Below are positions 58,266-64,000 of a stretch of 64,000 nt of DNA, in pieces. This DNA is from Vandiemenella viatica (lineage: Eukaryota > Arthropoda > Insecta > Orthoptera > Morabidae): the NCBI GenBank assembly GCA_031002005.1, contig JARYHS010009186.1:254415199-254479198 (forward strand), written 5' to 3'. The notes under the pieces were generated by a model. It was not told where the DNA came from. It saw only the letters and a program-made list of their open reading frames with translations, and made no database searches. Positions within the stretch are counted from its first letter, which is position 1, and every line of letters begins with the position of its first letter. The position numbers and the translations under genes were made by a program.

Positions 58266-58563
58266 TTCAATTCAATCAAACTAGTAACAGTAATTGGAAA
58301 CTTGTGACTTTGAAGAGAGGAAGAGCAGACAGTTGGACTTTACAAAATGTAAAGGTTGAAATAATCACAATGTAAAACATAATAACAGATCTATACTAAA
58401 ACAAATAGTTTTTTTTTTTAATTAAGATAATTATTGGAGGAAAGGGATTGCAATTGAGGTAAGTGCAATTTCTGACATCAAAAATATGTTAGTGTACTGG
58501 TTTACATCTATGTAGCTTAAGAAAGATTTAGTTCCTGGAAAGAATATGATTCAAATCTTGAAG

Positions 58564-59686
58564 TACGAGGGAGTACCCAAAAGTAATGGGAATTGGGCTG
58601 CGGCGGGGATGGAGAGTGGGGGAACCCATTGTTCGACCTGGTGTCCATTATGGTCATGCCACCTGAGTCAGTGTGCGAAATTATGTCGCTGTGAGTGCAT
58701 CGGTTCCCCCCTGATAGTTTTTTTAGTAAAACAACTTTTTCCATTTTGGCGAAAACGTGATGGCAGATTGTCGAGAGCAACGCGTGGCTGTGAAATTTTG
58801 TTTCCTGTTGGGGAAATCGGCTGCAGAAACTATTGAAATGCTGAACACTGCCTGGAATATCTTCAATTCGGAGGATTTTATCCGAAGATTTGCACATGAG
58901 AAAAGTTGCAGCCAAGTTTGTCCCTCGCCTTCTCACAGACGGGCAAAGGGATCGTCAACTTCAGGCATGTTTTGAGCTTCAAAATCAGCTCAAAGAGGAC
59001 CCTGAATTTTTTCCAAAAGTAATTATTGATGATGAATCGTGGTGCTATGGATACGACCCGAAAACAAAGCAGCAATCAAATCAGTGGAAGACGTGTGCTC
59101 TGCTCGTCCCAAAAAAGCTCGCCAAGTGAAGTCAAACATCAAGACAATGACCATTTGTTTCTTCGATTTCAGAGGTGTTGTGCACTTGGAGTTCATTCCC
59201 CCAGGTCAAATGTCAACCAGGAGTTCTACTTGGAGGTTTTTAAAAGATTGAGGGAGAGGATCTAGAAGAAAAGGGCAGATCTTTGGCGCACAGGTGACTG
59301 ATTCTTCCATCATGACAATGCGCCGGCCCACACCGCCCTCTCCGGAAAGCGGTTTTTGACCAAAAACAGCATGACACTGATTGACCACCCCGCCTACTCA
59401 CTGAATCTAGTCCCCTAGATTTCTTTTTGTTCCTCAGATTCAAAAGGGACATGAAAGGAAAGCGTTTAGCCACTGTGGAGGAGGTAAAACAAAAATCGCT
59501 GGAAGGCATAAAGAAAATCCTGATAAGTGAATTTAAAAACTGTTTTGCACAATGGAAGAATAATTTGAAGAAGTGTGTTGTGGTCAATGGAGAATACTTT
59601 GAAGATGATCAAAATTTGGTGTAAAATTATTAAGAAATAAAGACGTTATGGTGAATTTCCTGGGTTTTTTTTGGTCCCCCCTCTTA
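58564..59686 (+). mobile_element. Mariner transposon (duplicate of 19970-21091)
   Basis: TA at 58564-58565 and 59685-59686. It has the same internal deletion, frame breaks and stop as the first copy, and differs only by about one substitution and one extra T in the right end. The shared lesions show the insertion and decay preceded the divergence of the two copies. Confidence 0.92.
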
Positions 59687-60091
59687 GTTATTCACTTATT
59701 GGAATCAGCATGGGTAGCCACTGGATGGTCTATGTCTTTGGTGTAAACTGTTGGCCTGTGACTATTCATCCTGACAGTTTAGCTGGTGGTGAGGTCGATA
59801 ATTAAACTAGTACAGTCGAAATAGGTGCTCTGATCTTTGAGTTGTTTTCTATGCCCATGCTGAATAATGCCTTTCCAATGATGGAATTAGAGAAGATGAT
59901 TGAAGCTGCATGTTTGCTGCAAGATTTACAGTGAAATGTATTGGAGGGGAAGAATCCATGTGTTGGTTTAGAAAAGTCAGCAGGTAATTATTTATGTACC
60001 AAGATGTTCTTGATATTGAGTAAACATTGGGAAGGATTTTTGAGAGTAGGATACTCATTTCAGGGATGCCAGATCAAAGATTAAGAAGAAC

Positions 60092-60096
<5 letters not shown>

Positions 60097-60122
<26 letters not shown>
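60097..60122. repeat. (TA)n microsatellite, expanded relative to copy 1
   Basis: About 26 bases of alternating TA here against roughly 9-10 at the homologous position near 21501. Confidence 0.9.
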
Positions 60123-60123
<1 letters not shown>

Positions 60124-61378
60124 GAATAAGCTGCTTTGGTTGTTTTACAGTGGTGCAGGTTAGATGTTGTGATTTGGGAATGCAATCATAGTCTGGGAGG
60201 TTAATTTCTTATAAATCATTGAAATAATAGTGATAGGATATGAGGACTTGTGCCAGACCATGGTAGTGATGAAGAATTCTTCATAAGAATGGATGTGTCT
60301 GCCAGAATGGTCGGTCTACATGGAATAGAATGTTTGGTATGGATGGCAGCTACTGAGGAGGAGGTGGTGTTGAGGATTGGTTTCTTCAACCCTTCTTGTT
60401 GGCAACATGGGTGTGATGTGTGAGTGGGCATCACAGTAATTTTGAGGGATTGGTTACTTTTTAGGAAGCTGACTAAGTCAAGGAGCTGAGGTCTGCTTTT
60501 AATACTGATTATAAACATGTAGTGCTGGTCTGAACCACATAAGTCATTTAAGAATTTTTTTATGGGTTTTGTTACAGATGACTTAAATTAGGAATGGACC
60601 ATGCAGATATCCATGGTAATGTTACATATTTGGTGGTACAGTTGGAAATAAAAATATTTAAACTAAAAAAAAAAATAGAAAGCAGTGGGCTAGGGAGATA
60701 AGAAAGGATGTGCAAGGGATGCTGTTTGGGGGAAGCAACTTGAAGAAATGTGAAGGAGCTCTGATGTATGATGGAAATGCTGTTTACAAGTTACTGGATA
60801 TGTTTTTCACAAAAGCCTTTTATGCAGTTGTTGTATGTCACTTCACACTTCTGGAATTTTGTTATTCTCTCACATGATTAAGAGACCAATAGAAATACTT
60901 TTAATTTTGGATTCTGTTATGAAACTAACTTCCCTATTCGTATTTACTGAAGTATTTTTCTTTTCTTTTAGTTGTCATAAGTGACTTATTTATAAATTTA
61001 TGTTGTATGTGTCTTCATAATATATATTTTTCAGAAACAGGTGATCATAAAAAGAGAAGTGGTAGTAGTGTAGGGAAATTGGAACTTGGGAATATGCTCG
61101 ATCATAGTTAAAATAAATTAGGTAATTGTGTTATATGAATGTAAATCATTATCAGATAACAGTAGGCAAAAAGGGTAAGTGTATCCAAGTATGAATACTA
61201 AATTATACGAAGAGACTGCACTTTTGGTTTTTAACCTTAGAAATCTATAGAAACTTAAACAAAAAATTTGTTTGGATTGGACAAAAAATATCCTGACAGT
61301 TCCATGATGTGGAAAAAGATTATTTGATTAAAATTTAATTTCAATTATGAAAATAACAATAAATAAATAAACTTTTAG

Positions 61379-61556
61379 GTGCAATGGGGACAAGATCTAC
61401 CAGAGGGAGAAATATGTTTCTTCTCAGTCTCAGAAGATGGATGTGTGTTTCATTGGATTAATGGACGAAATGGACTCGATAAAACTATTATCACTAAACT
61501 GTACCTTCTTGAGCAGCCAATTACAGGGCCATATGGCACAACAATTGATGTAACAT
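61379..61556 (+). CDS. DNAI1: Second copy of a DNAI1 internal exon
   Basis: It is base-identical to 22782-22959, with the same acceptor (AG at 61377-61378) and donor (GTAAGA at 61557). It encodes VQWGQDLPEGEI... to GTTIDVT. It lies 18 kb downstream of the DNAI1 stop codon with no other DNAI1 exon between. In this position it cannot serve the gene as assembled. Either it is an allelic duplicate placed by mistake or an orphan exon of a partial gene duplication. Confidence 0.85.
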
Positions 61557-63119
61557 GTAAGACAACATTCTAATTTAAAACATTAATATAAACTATTTTT
61601 GTGTATTATGTTTGCCTGAAACCATTGTGAAGAAAACATTAAAATGTCATGTAAATAATAAAAACATTTTTTATCATGCCATTGCTTCTGATATCAATCA
61701 ACATCATACAACAAGAAACCGGTTTCTGTGTTTGTGTGAGGGTCATAATACTTATCCTAATAAAGCAAAAACATTAAAACACATTATAATTCATATTTTC
61801 TCTATACTATTGACAATTAGGAGTCTTTTGGAAACCCCATAGATAAATCTGGTACTCTGAGTGCCATGAAAGTTTAGGCTTTATGTTAGTGCAAATGTGA
61901 AGACCACATGTAATATTGTATGGAATAAGGCACACATGAAATTTTTATGATCATTCAAATGGTATACCAGGAAACAAAGATATCAAGAAGAAACTTTAAA
62001 TATTTTCTGTAAATGAAAGAATCCTAAAGATAATTTTTTTTTTTTTTTTTTTTTTTATTTATTTTTTTTTAACTGTAAAGATCATCCAAGTAGAATGGAG
62101 AGAAATTGAATTCTGTAAAAACATACAAATCCAAAATAAGCAGAGTTGAATGAAGACTCTGAAGACATTGGATAGAGAAATCTTGAACAAGCCAAAGGAC
62201 CATATGTGTGAAAGAAAAAAGAAGATCAGAGAATGGAATAAATTATTGAGGGATATACTGAGCAATTGACTCAAACACTGGAAGAATTTAAAGATAAAAT
62301 TGATGAAATGTGTAAGTGTGAAGACTTGTACTCCTTCTCAATTAATCAATAGTAGTGAGTAGTAATAACTAGCCATTATCTGTAAACTCCATTCATAGAG
62401 ACAATTAATGTACAGTCTGTTTTCTTAAGCAGATGATTTGGTTAAAGACTGAGCATTCAAGCCACAGAAAAATGTGTAAATTCAATAAAATTTACATATT
62501 CTGTCATTTAGTATGAAGTAAAAAGTAGCAAGCTGCAAACAACGATATAACATTTGTTTTTGCTGAGATGAGAAACCAGTTTATGATCTTAGATAAAGAT
62601 CATAATTGAAGTGCCATTTGAACTCCTTTATTTACAGTTCAAGGAACTCTGAAGTTACCTTGACAGTAATGAGTCACATGGTGCATTTAACTTGGAAACA
62701 TTTCAACTATGCCAGGCAATAAGCAATATAAAATGGATAACATGAAATAGTGAAAATATTAAGACACTTTTTTCATTGTTTCTCAGCCTCTTGATGTTTC
62801 AAGGTGAAAGATATTCTCATTTTACTCCTGGGAATCCAGAAGATATTGCCTGAATTACAGTCACTGGATAGACAGACAGACATTTTTATTTATTTATTTA
62901 TCTTGCCTCCAGGCAGTCCATCAAGACGAAATATATCTCATTTTTCTCCCGGGACTCTGCACTGCACTATATTTGATGCCACTTGAAAACCCATGCAGCA
63001 GTTTTTTCCTGAATCATAGTCAACAAAACAGACATATGGAAAGACACTTTTTTTCTTTGCTTCTCTCAGTCGGAGTGTTTACAGTCCTGGTTATAAAGAG
63101 AACCAAATAATGTCTTACT

Positions 63120-63285
63120 ACACTGAGTCAGGAGGTGTGCAATATTGTGCTCCCAACTGACAATCAAAAGGATAGGGGTTCAAATCCCCGTCCAGCCATC
63201 CTGATTGCGGTTTTCTGTGGTTTTCCGCAGTCCCTGCAGGCGAATACCAGGGTGTTTCCTTTCAAATGCTGTGAAAAAAAGTAAT
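63120..63285 (+). mobile_element. tRNA-derived SINE (duplicate of 24520-24685)
   Basis: Same element, with B box GGTTCAAATCC (changed at the CpG) and two further substitutions around it. Confidence 0.75.
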
Positions 63286-64000
63286 GCATAGATAACAATA
63301 GTTTGAAATTTCATTTTGCTGATCACACATTAACTATTTACCAAATCAAACAACTAAATGATTATAATATGTATTTGTTACCTTTAATAATAGGTAGCTT
63401 TCACACTGTTTCCTTTCTAATATGTTGACCTTACAATCAACTGATTTTCAGTTAACAACTTTTTTCCATTTTCTTTATTATATTCTGTAGATCTTATTTG
63501 CTTAATTCCTTAATAAAATTAACTTGTATCCAGTATTATTAGTCAAATGAATTTCAGGACAAAATTCTAAGCCTTGTTGAGCTTTCAAAAATGTTCCAAA
63601 GATTTCTGTAGTTGTCACACTCTTAATGTGGTAAGGCTGCTTCTTAGATTCTCAGCTTACTAAATGATGTACAGCAGTGAAGCAGTTCTAGTGCCTTCCC
63701 CTTCATTGGTACTAACTTGAACATAATTGCCTCCTAAGGATTTTCCTTTTCACTGTCCACACCAGTACTGACTATAACCTTTGTATATAGTAATGTTGTA
63801 AGTCCTTTGTTTCTTCTAGATGATCAATTTCTTACTGTTGACATATTATTAATATGGCCAGTAAATTTGACAGAAGAATTTACTATATTTTCCCAAACTT
63901 TCCTTCTCATCCAATTTTGCTGAATACTTCTACATTAGTCATTTTAATCTATTAATTAGTGTTTTAGAATTTTTCTACCCCTATAATTCGTGATTTACAC

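Larger units (their letters stand above)
56824..64000 (+). repeat. Copy 2 of the 7.2-kb near-identical duplication
   Basis: It begins at the first base after the gap and runs to the window end, matching 18226-25429 in order and orientation. Differences include a (TA)n expansion at 60097-60122, a 20-base deletion near 61241, a 5-base deletion near 58338, poly(T) changes near 62034 and scattered substitutions. The DNAI1 exon inside is unchanged. Confidence 0.95.

Overview
This is a eukaryotic nuclear window, almost certainly from an insect with a large, repeat-rich genome. The base composition is AT-rich, introns run from 3.4 to 11.2 kb, and there are many decayed retrotransposons, mariner, hAT, piggyBac-like and pogo-type DNA elements, Penelope-like elements and tRNA-derived SINEs. 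The SINE style suggests a polyneopteran, but that is only an impression. Two runs of exactly 1000 N (3801-4800 and 55824-56823) are assembly gaps of arbitrary size.

The best-supported gene is the 3' half of axonemal dynein intermediate chain 1 (DNAI1) on the + strand. Six exons (6069-6230, 12661-12908, 22782-22959, 26374-26602, 31340-31573, 42807-42984) join in frame with GT/AG sites and encode 408 contiguous residues: the C-terminal WD40 region, the conserved tail and the stop codon. The N-terminal exons were not found here. The protein is a structural part of the outer dynein arm; in an insect it is expected in motile sperm flagella and in ciliated sensory neurons.

On the - strand, convergent with DNAI1, lies one terminal exon of a glucose-6-phosphate 1-epimerase-like enzyme (55103-55263). 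There is also a GC-rich, CAG-repeat stretch at 51435-51903 that looks protein-coding but is open in three frames. It is followed, in - strand direction, by about 5.4 kb without recognisable transposons down to an AATAAA at 46066-46071, which fits a long 3' UTR.

Region by region: 1-1670 is a broken pogo/Tigger transposon. 2660-3700 holds LINE pieces and a U2 snRNA-like scrap beside gap 1. 6-43 kb is the DNAI1 gene, its introns filled with LINE 3' ends (one family recurs at least nine times), mariner, hAT and Penelope remnants, SINEs, and MITEs with clear target-site duplications. 43.3-46 kb is LINE, SINE and MITE debris. 46-51.9 kb is the candidate long-3'UTR gene. 53-54 kb is a Penelope reverse-transcriptase remnant, and 55 kb the epimerase exon.

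Everything after gap 2 (56824-64000) is a near-identical second copy of 18226-25429, including one DNAI1 exon. It starts exactly at the gap edge, and its differences are mostly small indels and repeat-length changes. A misplaced alternative haplotype is the simplest explanation, with a real segmental duplication as the alternative.
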